Positions 16,599 through 16,707 of a DNA stretch of 16,707 nucleotides are shown here, piece after piece; the stretch's first letter is position 1, and every line of letters begins with the position of its first letter. The position numbers and the translations under genes are program-made. The DNA is from Thiolapillus brandeum (lineage in GTDB: Bacteria; Pseudomonadota; Gammaproteobacteria; Chromatiales; Chromatiaceae): the NCBI GenBank assembly GCA_011051425.1, contig DRLF01000385.1, positions 1-16,707 of the forward strand. Direction: 5' to 3'. The notes under the pieces are model-generated. The model saw nothing but the letters and a program-made list of their open reading frames with translations, searched no databases and was not told the origin of the DNA.

Positions 16599-16707
16599 TC
16601 AGCTGCTTTTTGGGGGTTGCCTGAATCGAAACCACTTGTATGTTTCGGTAAGCAGAAAAACGGGAATGGCCAGGGTAAAGATCATTCCCCAGTCTTTTTC
16701 ATTCCAG
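16599..16707 (-). CDS. Partial C-terminus of a membrane protein, possibly a P-type ATPase
   Basis: On the minus strand an open frame enters from the right edge and ends at the TGA at 16601-16599, giving 35 residues with a hydrophobic stretch (MIFTLAIPVFLLTETYKW) followed by a basic tail (FRFRQPPKSS). This looks like the last transmembrane helix and cytoplasmic end of a cation-transporting P-type ATPase, but the evidence is one helix. It converges on yoaA across only 26 bases, with no obvious bidirectional terminator. Confidence 0.5.
   Translation of the reverse strand, partial: WNEKDWGMIFTLAIPVFLLTETYKWFRFRQPPKSS

Overview
The window is a conserved gammaproteobacterial housekeeping block followed by a small accessory, repeat-bearing region. 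The gene order mutL, miaA, hfq, hflX, hflK, hflC, DUF2065 (yjeT-like), hisZ, purA on one strand is typical of Gammaproteobacteria. The protein sequences are gammaproteobacterial, and the presence of HisZ between the DUF2065 gene and purA points away from the Enterobacteriaceae and towards an environmental lineage. I cannot name the genus from the sequence alone. Almost everything is on the plus strand and GC-rich, apart from a less GC-rich hfq leader and the gap at 13415-14203.

Layout: 3-77 tail of an unidentified upstream frame; 94-1890 mutL (mismatch repair, with an endonuclease-type motif); 1890-2831 miaA (tRNA i6A37), coupled to mutL by a TGATG overlap; 2832-3049 hfq promoter and structured leader; 3050-3304 hfq; 3355-4641 hflX; 4642-4737 hflK promoter and leader; 4738-5919 hflK and 5919-6791 hflC (FtsH regulators, again TGATG-coupled); 6820-6843 intrinsic terminator; 6877-7065 DUF2065; 7114-8310 hisZ; 8370-9668 purA; 9733-12108 mrcB-like bifunctional PBP1B; 12290-13414 an unusual protein joining an HPF/RaiA-like ribosome-binding domain to an ECF-sigma-like region 2 and region 4; 13415-14203 a gene-poor, hairpin-rich gap; 14204-14659 a TPR lipoprotein coupled to 14659-16572 yoaA (DinG/XPD-type Fe-S helicase); and at the right edge the C-terminus of a convergent membrane protein (16599-16707, minus strand).

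The two parts that deserve attention are next to each other. First, the HPF-sigma fusion couples a ribosome-hibernation fold with a sigma-factor fold that lacks several expected residues. Second, the gap downstream carries three copies of a 33-bp repeat (13560-13592 plus, 13938-13970 minus, 14189-14221 plus). Two copies abut long imperfect hairpins with exactly the same junction, and together they form a 284-bp element with 33-bp terminal inverted repeats. The right end of that element runs directly into the signal peptide of the TPR lipoprotein gene, so the start codon and part of the export signal of that gene appear to be supplied by the repeat.
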